NCBI RefSeq assembly: GCF_015706575.1
Contig: NW_024037076.1
Coordinates: 2,914,001-2,978,000, forward strand
DNA length: 64,000 bases
Direction of reading: 5' to 3'
DNA from: Patiria miniata
Lineage: Eukaryota > Echinodermata > Asteroidea > Valvatida > Asterinidae
Both the position numbers and the translations under genes were made by a program. Below, piece by piece: positions 27,301-36,094 of this stretch. The stretch's first letter is position 1, and the number at the start of each line of letters is the position of its first letter. The notes beneath the pieces were generated by a model that was not told the DNA's origin, made no database searches, and was given only the letters and a program-made list of their open reading frames with translations.

Positions 27301-30300
27301 TCAGTTAAAACTTTTGCTCTAGCTAGGCGCTACAGGCGAAAAATCAAAGTGCGCCACGTTAGGGGCCGCACCACGTTAGGGTACATCAACAATATAAATA
27401 CTTTCCTTAACTGCTGTCGAATGTTCAGGACCAGCTCAAATAAGCAAGCCTAGTGATCTTAACGAATGCTTTTATTTATTTGTTTTAGTTGCAAGATGAG
27501 GGAGCGGAGTTTCTGACGGAGAGATTCTGTGGGGATGGACCGGGGGCAGCGTCTGGTGCAGCCCTGTATGCTTGGGAGTCCAGAACGTCTGACGTAAGAA
27601 TTTCTCTTCATTCCATCATTCCTATGATTGAGTTTATTTGCCATCCTTGTGAGATATTGTTGACTGGTACGGCAGTGAGCACTTGCCGTGTGGTTTGCTG
27701 TTCTTGCATAGACTTGATTTCACTGTACATAGGATCGTTCGCAGTTACGCTGCCAGTAACCTGCCAAATTATCATCAAAAAAACTTACTTGGATTAAAGA
27801 TCGTACTGGTACTGAACACCCCTGAGATTATTCCGTCTGGCTTGCTGTCATTGAGAAGAAATCAAGAAAGTAGGTGATTTCCAATGATCAGTCAATTGAC
27901 TGATGTTGAAAAAGTTTTGAAAAGCTGGTGATACTTGGGAAAGTTACGAAATTTTTCAGCATTTTTAAAAGTTACTAACAGCAGGTTTCTTATTTTAGGT
28001 ACTTATGACTCTGAACAGTGGCACTGACTTGACGGCCAACAACCGCTTCCGAATCTTCCTGACAGAGATGGACTGTCCAGAGTTTGGTTTTGTCGCCGGC
28101 GAATTCGACGAGGTAGGTGCCTATAAAAAAGCAATCTGTTGAATTTTATAATTAATTAAAAATTAATAGCTTCCCTATTTGTTAAACTATTTTGCCTCTG
28201 TTACCCAAAGGTTCATCAAAAATCTTCTACTGTTTTGCTGGTTGTTTTGGTCATGTGCTTAAAGCCATTACCAAAACATTTGAAGCAGAAGACATACTGA
28301 CAGACGTTACTACCTTTCTTAGCATTGATGTCCTAAATCCTCTCTTGACCCTTACAGTGCAGCAGATCTTGCGGCGAGGGTGGAGTCCAGACACGTACCG
28401 TAGAGTGTCAGCGTTTAGCCGATAATTCACCGGTCGTGGAGGGATCGTGCACGGATCCTAAACCATCAGAAACGCGGCCATGTGCACCTCAGCCGCCATG
28501 CCCATGTAAGTCATAACAAGTCTGTTGGACTTTGTGTCTGGGCCAGTTTCATTAACAGCCATTTTGTGCTAACCGAGCCTCCATCTATTTTACAGAGAAA
28601 GCAGTAAGCACAGCAAAAGCACGCTTAACCCCAGAGGAAAAATTTGGCTGAAATCAGCGACGTAACAATAGAAATCTCCATGCTCGCAACCATTAGCACG
28701 TCCACACCATGAAATGGTGCTTAAGCAGCAGCAGGATTTTCTGCTACAGTAAGCACAAGTTTCTGCTAACTGTTAAGCAGCGCTATGAAATTTGGCCCTT
28801 GTCTGAAAACAAATATATTTCGGATAAACGGAGTCACTCTGAACACTATTTTGTTTTTGCTTCTCTGGAACATTTTTGAATGAACCGCCTTGCATCTTGT
28901 ATTCTCCCCCTCAGCCTGCGACATGTTTGTTTCTGATCCCGAGACATTGGTCCAAGGGCCCCCACGCAACAGTAACTGGACCACCGATGTCCGTTGCCGA
29001 ATCACGGTTGAATATGACACCTCTTGTGTCGTCATCTCTGGCTTACAAGTGATGCTGTCTGAGCCGGATGAAAACGGCACGTGTGTCGACAGCTCACTGA
29101 CAGTAAGTAGACCAGTAAAGACATTAGCCTAACCTCACCTAAAGAAAGCTACAAAATACTACTGAGTTTCTGTAGTGTGCAGTTCTGTCCATACAAGTGT
29201 GCACAACACATGTAGTATGCCGTGGTATTTGGTACTTGACCCCCAAGATGGGGCCAGGCTTAGAGAAAATAAGACATCGCAGGAAATGTCCGGAAACAAA
29301 GAATGCTAATTCTTTAAAAATTTGGTAATAATTTCATAGTGCTGCCAAGCACACAATTTCTGCCAAGTTTTTCTCGTTTCACGTAAAAAAAAAATTGAAA
29401 ATAGACCTGCAGCATAGAAATCTTCATACTCTTACCCCAATACAGTAACTACCTCACAATCCACATTCAGATTTTAAGGGACCATACAAAAACTGCAAAA
29501 TGTTCAAGTCATTAACACCTTTTTTGTTTTACCATCGACAGTTCTCTGACGGCACCTATCCAGCCTACACTGAGACTGTCTGTGGCTCATCAAGCGGCGG
29601 TGTATACGGAGCTTTAAGCCGTCGTTACGTCGTGGACTTCTATTCAGCAGACTACGAGAACTCTGGCGATTCATTCAATCTATTTGTCCAGGCGGCCGCT
29701 TGCCCAGTGATCGAGTACCAGACTAGTGAATTCTCACAGGTAACGATGCTGTGTGTATGTTCTTCTTGGTACCAGACACTGATTAGTCTAGTCACAGACT
29801 CCCATGTTGGAATTTGCCCGTCATCGGCGTGATCGATTGAACGGAAGTTGAGGTCTTCAATTTTTAATTTTATGATAGTCATCAATCTGCAATAATTTCA
29901 GTATGTTGTAAATTGAAATGCTAATTTTTTTCTTTCAAAATATCCATTTATTGCCCTTGATTGAATGGGCAAGTCAGGACACAAAATCAATGCATTACTT
30001 CTTTTCTGATCAGATATTGACTTTTCGGTGTGTACATTTCACAAATTACAAATGTTGAGTTTAATGATGGCGCCCTCTGTTGTCCTTGTAGTGTTCAGCC
30101 AGTTGCGGCGGTGGGGTCCGAACCCGGGACGTGACTTGTGTGAGAGCAGATAGAATGGAGGAGGTCCCCGACGATGCCTGCGCAGGACCCCGCCCAATGG
30201 CCATCGAAGGCTGTAACATGGAGGCATGCCCTAAAGGTATGGACTGACCAGCAAACCATCATATCCATACCCAATCCTTTCAGATTTTTTCAAGGGTATA

Positions 30301-33300
30301 ACATCCGTTTTTGTCAAAATTGTTGTTTGGCAAACTATGGACAACCATCATTGCAAAACAGTGTAAAAAGAAAACGCTAGTATGATAACAATCACCGAGT
30401 CAACAGAAGCTGACCCAACCTAATATTGAAGGCGTGATTTTCAAGCTTGAAGTTTAAAATGGTTGCCCACTATGGTTTAAATTCATATAATTGATAGCAG
30501 ACTGTGTAAAATGGCATTCACGGGTGGTTTGAACAATTTAAGCGTAAACGTTTGCACTATGATTTGTTTGTATAAGGGGATTGAGTGAAGTGGGCCACTG
30601 CAGTCGACAGTATAAAATTAGAAATATTAGTCTTACAGATTTTTTTTTTTTATTTTGGCAATGTTGTTGCTTGATTGACCCATAGTTGAACTAACATGAA
30701 ATTTTGTTATCTCTCTTTAGAGTGTGATAATGTCATCACTGTCAATACTCCCGTGCAACTTTTGACATCACCGGGACGTCCAACGTACGTCACTGACGCT
30801 GACTGTACTAATAACATCATCAACTTGAGCGGTTGCATCGTTCTGGCGTTCCTGTCCGTTGATATCGAGGAGGGAACTATGCCGGGTGTTTGCGATAAGG
30901 ATTACTTGGAGGTTAGCATTTCCTTTGATTCTCACTCGCATTCCTAGATTACCCCACCCAAATCCCTACAATGCCGCACCCAAATTCCTATAGGGTGACT
31001 CACCCAAATTCCTACATTGCCAGACCCAAATTCCTACAATGCCACACCCAAATCCCCACGATTCCTAACCAAAAGTCCAATTCCCCACCCAAGTCCCTAC
31101 AGTGCCACACCCAAATCCCTACAGTGCCACACTGAAATTCCTACAGTGACACACCCAAATCCCTACAGTGCCACACCCAAATCCCTACAGTGCCACACTG
31201 AAATTCCTACAGTGCCACACCCAAATCCCCACGATTCCTAACCAAAAGTTCAATTCCCCACCCAAGTCCCTACAGTGCCACACCCAAATCCCTACAGTGC
31301 CACACCCAAATCCCTACAGTGCCACACCCAAATCCCTACAGTGCCACACCCAAATCCCTACAGTGCCACACCCAAATCCCTACAGTGCCACACCCAAATC
31401 CCTACAGTGCCCCACCCAAATCCCTACAGTGCCCCACCCAAATTCCTACAAAAGTCAACTAAAGATACAACGGCATCACTTCGAGTATTAAAAGAAAACG
31501 TTTCATAGGTAATTTGATTTTGTGCTCCCAGATCATTGACGCTACTTTTGATGAGTTGAGCGTGCGGCTGTGCGGCGACACCCTTCCATCCACCGCCTGG
31601 CGCTCCCAGTCCGGTAGCATCAGAACTCGGTTTGTCTCGGACAGCGTGGACACCCAACAGGCGGGATACACTCTAACCTACACCTTGACTCCCACCTGCC
31701 CTACCGGATCCTATGTCTTGAGTGGCTTCGATGATGTGAGCATTTTATTTTTAAACAGACTCAAAACAGAATTTGTTCAGATGACAAAACATCTCTGAGC
31801 AGATATCAGGTGTTGATGAGTCTGGACTGCGACAAAGACACTCGTCCACTGTGACTTGTGACTAGACCTGTGAAACACTGGTGATTCACTTGCGACTGGA
31901 CTTGTGTTGGACTTCACACTTGTGAATATCACAACCATCTCTCTCTTAAAAATGGTCTTATTTTGTGAAGAATGTTGCATCCTGACGCCATGCTATCTCA
32001 ATGAAGGTCAGTCATTGCAAAAATGTTGACAAGACATGAATCTGGGACCGAGAAACATTTCCAGTTTTGTTAGAAAATACTTTGAAAATGCATTCGACTC
32101 ACCATAGACTTTGTAAACATCCAAAGAAGTGGTGTCTGGATACTGAAGTGGTGTCTGGATACTACAATCTTTCCCTCAATTTAATCAGTTTAACTAGCTA
32201 TTTCTGAGTGAAAATAGGAAACCGATAATGATCTACATTTACCTCATAATCTTTTTTTTTTGTATCATGAAGTGTTCTGCGACCTGCGGTGAAGGCACGC
32301 GAACTGCAGCTGACCTGAACTGTGTGCTTCCAGACTCGAGTATCGGTACCAACAGCGACTGCCCGGGCCTGCCACCATCGCGTGTCCAGTCATGCAACCT
32401 GGGAGAATGCCCCGAGTTCTATTTCTTCACTGGGGAATACTCCAATGTAAGTGCCTGTAGCAGATTTCATCTGGATTTCCTTTCAACTAATTTCCAACTA
32501 TTCCCTGCGTTTGTCCTTCGTCAGTCTTTGTCTTTCAGTCCATACCAAGGCTTACGCTTAAAAGCTGAAGTATTTTACCGATCATGCATTTGTAACGTGT
32601 CTTGGGGAGTAATGAGAACGTTTGCCTATCATCTTGATGAATAGCTTTAATTCAGGAGTCAACCATATTCAATTGAAAACGATGTCAACGCTTCAGTCTT
32701 GAAGCTTGCAAGTAGAATCAAAGCAATGAAATAGAGGTCGATTACAAATTAACACCACTCTGCTCTGATGAATAATTTAAATTTGTGAATAAACACAACC
32801 CGACGTTTGAAGCCACATTACAAAAAATGAAAGTGAAACCATCACTTCAATCATAAAATAGTCTGGCACCATCCCATTCAACATTTTACAATTCATAAAA
32901 TATATTCAGGGAACCTGATCAAAATGGCTTCCTTGAGAATGTGGTCTTTATTCACGACCGAGTCTTGGATGTTTGCAGGTAAACTATTTTTCTTTTAAAC
33001 ATTGTTGATTTGCAGTGTTCTGTTGAGTGCGGTGACGGTACCCAAACCCGTGTCGTTGAGTGTCGGCGTTTGGACAATGACACCGTTGTGGATGATGGCA
33101 TGTGTACCGAGGTTAAACCAGACACATCTATGGCATGCAATCTCATGGCTTGTGTGGATAACGCTTTTGGTGAGTGGTCTGTACGGAAGGCTTGTCCAGA
33201 GCCGTGCTGGTCACACAGCATTTTAAAGGATTAATATCTTAATTGTTTGCTAAAAACAAAAAGGTGAATATTCCACGGTTGTCCGTAAGTATAAAAACAA

Positions 33301-34374
33301 TAGGCTTCAGTTCTGATTTGGCTAAATCAACAACCAAAGCAATTAATTCATTCAAGTTAGTTGGGTTCAAAGCATTCCAAGTTCAAGGAGCTTATATCAA
33401 GTGGCTCATCTTAGTCTAGCCTGGCACCACCAATGTGGGACATTAACCATTGTTATCACATAACAGGCTTGAGGGAATCAGACCAAGATGGCAGCAGTAG
33501 AATTCAACATTATTCATAAGATTGTGTTGCATTAGAGGTGCACCCTGCACTGATGTCCTCTAATTCTATTCTTCCACACCAACTTTTTGTTCAGCTTGTA
33601 CTTAAAACTTCAACAATCCATGATATGCCGTCTTTTCTTTTAATTCCAGTTTTGTCCGAGACTCCCCAAACCGAGACTGTTGAGTTGGGTGACAGTGGCA
33701 CTATTCAGAGCCCCAACTTCCCAAATGCGTACCCCAACAACCTCAACGCTCAGGTGGTCCTGACCATCCCAGCAAACACTCTCCTGAGGGTGACCATCGA
33801 TACCTTGGACTTGGTCTTTGAGAGCCCGTGCGCCAACGGGGACTTCCTGAGGGTGAGTCTAAATTTCACACACACAAAATAACTTGTTGCAGTTTTCTCA
33901 GTGCCGGATATTAGCGTACATCTTAAAACTAGTGTTGTAATTTCCAAAAGGTCGGTATAATAAGTGAAGTATAATTTTCTCTTGTCTAATGCGCAAAATA
34001 AATTTTGACTTCAGTGTTTTCTGTGTGGAAGGATGAGAGATTGAGGGCTGAACATTGATTGCTACATACAAGTTTCACTTGGAGCGCTTTGCCTGCAACA
34101 TCTAATGGCGGAGTGTAAACGTGACCAACGAGATTTGAATATTCAGTCACACAGTTTCGAACTATCGAGTAGTACATTTACTTATTTTTTTCGTTATGAC
34201 CAACAGTTTTCATCTGGGTCCAACACGGTGCTTCAAGTTTGCCAGACCACGCAGCTTCCGTTTGATTGGTTCAGCGGTGCTGGCGACACGGAGGTCACAA
34301 TAGCCATGACAACCAGTGCAACTGTCGCCGGCAATGGATTCATGGGCCGATGGACCGTTATCGTTCCACCTTAA
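326..34374 (+). CDS. Giant ADAMTS-like secreted metalloprotease with about 22 TSP1 repeats and 12 CUB domains (5' end outside window)
   Basis: Reprolysin-type zinc metalloprotease of the ADAMTS group, expected to be secreted and to act in the extracellular matrix; its substrate is unknown. I assembled 58 exons by eye: 326-377, 1546-1820, 2189-2321, 3282-3430, 3673-3756, 4004-4101, 5149-5298, 5714-5848, 5957-6116, 6273-6371, 6688-6758, 7323-7493, 8073-8093, 8165-8381, 8615-8794, 8911-9096, 9328-9507, 9861-10040, 10521-10666, 10893-11112, 11515-11669, 11820-12027, 12442-12846, 13266-13466, 13984-14131, 14753-14934, 15069-15246, 15663-15847, 16124-16324, 16591-16732, 17018-17199, 17985-18176, 18553-18697, 19010-19203, 19682-19876, 20402-20543, 20980-21170, 21598-21789, 21908-22049, 22268-22455, 23058-23258, 23897-24038, 24637-24821, 25329-25532, 25896-26037, 26438-26607, 27489-27593, 27999-28112, 28358-28505, 28915-29102, 29542-29739, 30092-30236, 30721-30911, 31532-31735, 32273-32446, 33016-33169, 33650-33852, 34207-34374. 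They total 9,711 nt, every intron is GT..AG, and every exon phase fits the next, ending at TAA 34372-34374. The first visible exon follows a good acceptor (tcattgcag) and no signal peptide is seen, so at least one 5' exon is missing. The 21-nt exon 8073-8093 and its 71-nt downstream intron are the least certain. Order: propeptide, protease, disintegrin-like region, 11 TSP1, then CUB and TSP1 modules. No ADAMTS spacer domain was seen. ADAMTS13 is the known family member with CUB domains, but it has only two. Confidence 0.93.
378..1545 (+). other. Intron between the first two visible ADAMTS-like exons
   Basis: A 1.17-kb intron. Short open frames are present but show no domain or splice context. 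No repeat was recognised. Confidence 0.6.
2519..3157 (+). mobile_element. Non-autonomous DNA transposon (MITE), copy 1, TA-flanked
   Basis: Starts TTGTTGATGTACCCTAACGT and ends with its imperfect inverse, CCACGTTAGGGAACACGAC. TA lies on both sides (2517-2518 and 3158-3159). The motif CCTAACGTGGCGC occurs three times in a row at the left end and again, inverted, at an internal site (about 2916-2931). It lies in the intron between ADAMTS-like exons 2189-2321 and 3282-3430. A homologous copy at 26789 in reverse orientation fixes the borders. No coding capacity. Confidence 0.8.
3282..5848 (+). other. ADAMTS-like gene: catalytic domain exons, zinc site intact
   Basis: Exons 3282-3430, 3673-3756, 4004-4101, 5149-5298 and 5714-5848 encode the metalloprotease domain. 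The zinc-binding motif HEIGHSLGMYHD lies at about residues 309-320, split by the intron after HEIGHS. A Met-turn follows (NIMAS, Met about 333). Family landmarks FCSWQ, ILITRRDL and GGACDPKRRC are present. All three zinc His residues and the catalytic Glu are intact, so an active enzyme is predicted. The paired Cys residues usual around the TRxDxC...CDTLG segment are absent, replaced by Ser/Gly/His residues, which suggests a co-ordinated loss of one disulfide. The AHEIGH...GMxHDG form resembles the ADAMTS6/7/10/12/16/18 group more than ADAMTS1/4/5. Confidence 0.9.
4271..4664. mobile_element. Inverted-repeat element containing a tRNA-like stretch
   Basis: GTGGCTATCGTTACGGC near 4279 is inverted as GCCGTAACAATAGCCAC near 4635-4652, with weaker pairing outside. 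Between them a tRNA-like segment ends in a B-box-like GGTTCGAATCTC (about 4427). Confidence 0.5.
5957..7493 (+). other. ADAMTS-like gene: disintegrin-like region and first, divergent TSP1
   Basis: Exons 5957-6116, 6273-6371 and 6688-6758 match the ADAMTS disintegrin-like region: a PMPGFYFNATEQC segment, then DGTRCGTKRDICIHGEC, which corresponds to the family pattern DGTxCG..kwCi.GkC. Exon 7323-7493 carries a divergent TSP1-like module (SCVATRSVLCVEE). No Cys-rich or spacer domain of the usual ADAMTS kind was recognised between this and the next TSP1 repeats, so the layout departs from the vertebrate order. Confidence 0.75.
10110..10490 (+). repeat. Tandem tRNA-like units in an ADAMTS-like intron
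   Basis: Five B-box-like sites in the same orientation (near 10128, 10210, 10305, 10382 and 10482) are spaced about 75-100 bp. Several are preceded by A-box-like TAGTCAGTAGAGC, TTGGTTGGTAGAGC or AGCTTGGTGGAAAGAGC. Connecting sequences share AGAAGACTGCCA. The arms are too diverged for working tRNAs; they look like a tandem array of tRNA pseudogene or SINE heads. Confidence 0.55.
11231..11404 (-). mobile_element. tRNA-derived SINE, family 1 (reverse)
   Basis: The reverse complement shares with 46577-46722 a B-box-like GGGTTCGAAT, GTACTTTCCTCGCCTTCCAC and a tail with GGATTGGGTTTCAGTCCCTA. Intronic, before exon 11515-11669. Confidence 0.7.
12590..13466 (+). other. ADAMTS-like gene: CUB domain 1, interrupted by a six-arginine run
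   Basis: The second part of exon 12442-12846 and exon 13266-13466 encode the first CUB domain (FGCNTSYMLEG ... DYLE / ISDIRYN ... AWSE). In the middle of the first half is a GRRRRRRN segment encoded by alternating CGT/AGA codons at 12739-12756, about residues 1190-1195. It satisfies the furin consensus R-x-K/R-R and is found in none of the other eleven CUB domains here. This is also the only CUB whose first half shares an exon with the preceding TSP1 repeat. Confidence 0.85.
14339..14666. mobile_element. Imperfect fold-back element in an ADAMTS-like intron
   Basis: AATTCGGGCAACTCACAATG at the left and CATTGTGGGAGATGGTCGAC-type sequence plus GAATCGCCCGAATT at the right form arms of about 80 bp with several mismatches. 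It lies in the intron before exon 14753-14934. Confidence 0.5.
15247..15330 (+). repeat. G-rich short tandem repeat just after a splice donor
   Basis: Imperfect repeats of GGGTAGTGGGTTGGGTCCCA begin within about ten bases of the donor of CUB2 exon 15069-15246. The runs of three or four G could form a G-quadruplex in the pre-mRNA. Confidence 0.75.
20089..20290 (-). mobile_element. tRNA-derived SINE, family 2 (reverse)
   Basis: The reverse complement has CGCTGTGGTCCAATGGTTAC, GGGTTCAAACCC and a body with CTTGTGTTCTTGGGCAAGAC. The same order is found at 26160-26389. Confidence 0.7.
22456..22497 (+). repeat. Poly-C followed by a (CA)n microsatellite
   Basis: A run of C and then about 12 CA units directly follow the donor of exon 22268-22455. 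Confidence 0.9.
24110..24240 (+). repeat. Degenerate short repeat based on AGTCAGTCGATGA
   Basis: Clustered variants of GTTAGTCAGTCGATGACTCAG fill this part of the intron after exon 23897-24038. The period is irregular. Confidence 0.5.
26160..26389 (-). mobile_element. tRNA-derived SINE, family 2 (reverse)
   Basis: Homologous to 20089-20290 over its length, with a small duplication of ACAGGTACCCA inside. A shorter relative (tRNA-like head only) is at about 9150-9222. Confidence 0.7.
26789..27392 (-). mobile_element. Non-autonomous DNA transposon (MITE), copy 2, TA-flanked
   Basis: Reverse-complement homologue of the element at 2519-3157, including the internal CGTGGCGCAC motif. Flanked by TA at 26787-26788 and 27393-27394. 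It lies in the intron between 26607 and 27489 of the same gene. Comparing the two copies shows a shorter CCTAACG repeat at one end here. Confidence 0.8.
28541..28799. mobile_element. MITE with GGCCAGTTTCAT-type ends and a TGTCTG direct repeat
   Basis: Ends GGCCAGTTTCATTAACAGC and GCTATGAAATTTGGCCCT are imperfect inverted repeats. TGTCTG occurs immediately on both sides (28535-28540, 28800-28805), a candidate target duplication. Internal GCTTAAGCAGC motifs link it to the element at 42977. Confidence 0.55.
30950..31448 (+). repeat. 22-bp minisatellite with higher-order structure in an ADAMTS-like intron
   Basis: About 22 copies of a 22-bp unit close to CCACACCCAAATCCCTACAGTG. A variant block containing CACGATTCCTAACCAAAAGT occurs twice (about 31057-31080 and 31227-31250), so the array grew partly by block duplication. 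It fills most of the intron between 30911 and 31532 and ends about 80 bp before the CUB11 second-half exon. Confidence 0.92.
31955..32125 (-). repeat. Dispersed repeat family (CAGTCCCAGATTCATGTCTT), copy 1
   Basis: The reverse complement shares ACAAAGTCTATGG, GGAAATGTTTCTC, CCCAGATTCATGTCTT and GGATGCAACATTCTTC with the copy at 38010-38215, in the same order. Intronic in the ADAMTS-like gene. Element class unknown. Confidence 0.6.
33650..34374 (+). other. ADAMTS-like gene: terminal CUB12 and stop codon
   Basis: Exons 33650-33852 and 34207-34374 encode a final CUB domain (SPNFPNAYPNN ... GFMGRWTVIVPP) and stop at TAA 34372-34374. The protein ends directly after the CUB fold with no tail, transmembrane segment or GPI-type signal, so a secreted product is expected. 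Confidence 0.88.
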
Positions 34375-35250
34375 ATAAGTAGAGACGACAAGGAGATGAG
34401 GAGTAAACGCACTCGCTGCTTTTAGTCATAATAATCTAGTTTTGCTTGAGACCATACTGTCCCATAGGAACACATGTTATCCGTAATAAATTAATCGCTA
34501 CAATATTTAGCTCACATGTTGCTCAGAAGTCGTGGGGAACATTATCCAAATGTCTCTGAATTCTCGGCACTTTAACATTTTCTTTAACGTTTTTTTTAAT
34601 GGTAGTCTAGTTAAAAAAAAATCTATCTAGGTATTTTTCTTTTTAGAAAATTTGATCTAACTGCTGTATTAAACTATTATATTTTTTAACAATTTTGATG
34701 TATACATATATGTTTTGAATTTTTTAATCGAATGAAAGTTGAAAAACTGTATTCTGCAAACATTTGTGTATATACTTTTGTAGTTTGCTTGTAACAATTA
34801 AAACAGGTCTATAGATTTCAATAATGAGTGTTAACAATGTTGTTCAGTTTTTAGCATCTATCATTTGTTCTGGTAATATAAATGTACAACAGTTTTAAAG
34901 TAAAAATCCTCAACTTTTCGCTTGCAAGACTGGATAAATAATTGACGTGAATTTTTACTATGGGAAAAGTCAATAACCAAATTTTGCATCTGTATTTGGA
35001 GGCAACTCAACCACTTTCTAACAACTGACTTTGGTGTAATGAGGCCATTTTTAAAATTTAAAACGAATCTTAAACAATCCATCGCATCAATTTGTTGCTT
35101 TAGTTTCCTTTTTATCCTAATACATATACTTGGTATTGTGAATACTGGAATATTTGTGTACGCATAGTTTGGAATCCGTTTTGTGTAAAGGATTTGTAAC
35201 CATATTGGTGTTTGAGCCGTTCTTAATAAAACCATCTTATAAAACAAACT
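34375..35250 (+). terminator. 3' UTR and probable poly(A) signal of the ADAMTS-like gene
   Basis: AT-rich sequence with no coding signal follows the stop codon. AATAAA at 35225-35230 is the best candidate poly(A) signal; an earlier AATAAA near 34485 could give a shorter 3' UTR. A 128-codon antisense open frame here (34861-35247) resembles no family I recognise. Confidence 0.55.
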
Positions 35251-36088
35251 CTCATGGTTTCAATAATATTTATTATTAAGCCCTGTTTTCAGTGTTGGGT
35301 AAAGAATTATCTAAGCCAACATTAGTGGACCTGGCCAAAAAAGTTTGGCTATAGTAGTGGACTGAAGTAAAAAAACAAAACAATGCCATCAATTTTATTT
35401 TCCGGTTGAATGGGATTTTTGATTGTGCAACCTCAAATGTATATAATTTTGGTACATTTTTGAATGTGGAATCAGTGATGGGTTGTTCCTTCCTCCCTGC
35501 AAGAAGTGACTGGAGTTTATACATGCATTTTTATTTTAGTCGCTGGTTTTCTTGTGACCGCCAATAGCGGACTCTTGTTGATACAAACTTGGCCGGACAT
35601 AGCCAAAATGTTCGTTATATCAGAATTTTGCCGCAATTTTGCCGCGACGCGCGGCCGTACCACTGCGTGTACATAGTACAAATCCCCCGGTGTAGGTGCG
35701 TCACACACAAGGAACGGTGCACGTCAACCAGCTAAATGTCCCGCCCATGGGACGTTGTTGCTAGGTAACAGGGCGCCCTCTTTCGTTGGAGCACGGAGCT
35801 CATAAACCAGAATTTGATTGAACAGAGTTTGTATTAACGAAAGTTGACTAATTATCTCTTGCATTTTGAACAGACTTTCTCAAGCCTTGTAAGGTGGTTT
35901 GGGAACAAACATCTTGCTCAAAAAATAACCAGGGTATCAACCCCCTCACAAAAATTATGGGCGGGTCTGCCGGTGGGGAGGGGGGGTGTTAGTATTTTAT
36001 AAAGGGAAATAAAAAGCAGAGAAAGATGGAAAAACATGGTTTCTTTTGAAAGAGGTGGATATATTGCTTCTGGTACCGAATGGTGCTG
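35251..36088. other. Intergenic spacer between two converging genes
   Basis: Apart from the 172-bp CpG-rich repeat at 35633-35804 I see no gene or structured feature. Confidence 0.5.
35633..35804 (-). repeat. 172-bp CpG-rich repeat, copy 1
   Basis: Inverted homologue, about 90 percent identical by eye, of 44066-44237. It includes GCCGCGACGCGCGG, GTACATAGTACAAATC, CCCATGGGACGTTGTTGCTA and GGGCGCCCTCTTTCGTTGG. It lies downstream of the sulfiredoxin 3' end. Confidence 0.75.
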
Positions 36089-36094
36089 TTTATT
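36089..36094 (-). terminator. Candidate poly(A) signal of sulfiredoxin
   Basis: TTTATT on the plus strand gives AATAAA on the minus strand about 240 nt after the sulfiredoxin stop codon. This gene and the ADAMTS-like gene converge, leaving roughly 0.8 kb between their probable 3' ends. Confidence 0.4.

Larger units (their letters stand above)
13984..33169 (+). other. ADAMTS-like gene: tandem CUB-CUB-TSP1 three-exon cassettes
   Basis: After TSP1 exon 13984-14131 come CUB2 (14753-14934, 15069-15246) and CUB3 (15663-15847, 16124-16324) with no TSP1 between them. From CUB3 on, a cassette repeats nine times: CUB first half (170-194 nt, phase 1 to 0), CUB second half (192-219 nt, phase 0 to 0), TSP1 (142-148 nt, phase 0 to 1). 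First-half exons nearly all end just after a D-Y/F-L/V/I-E/Q motif. CUB9 has an extra intron (exons 27489-27593 and 27999-28112). The last cassette has two TSP1 exons (32273-32446 and 33016-33169). Domain recognition rests on Cys spacing and on motifs such as SPDFP, YPNN and SGF. Confidence 0.88.

Noticed and set aside
34861-35247. Minus-strand open frame of 128 codons in the ADAMTS-like 3' UTR
   Set aside because: AT-rich composition, no recognisable motif, and it overlaps the poly(A) signal region of the plus-strand gene.
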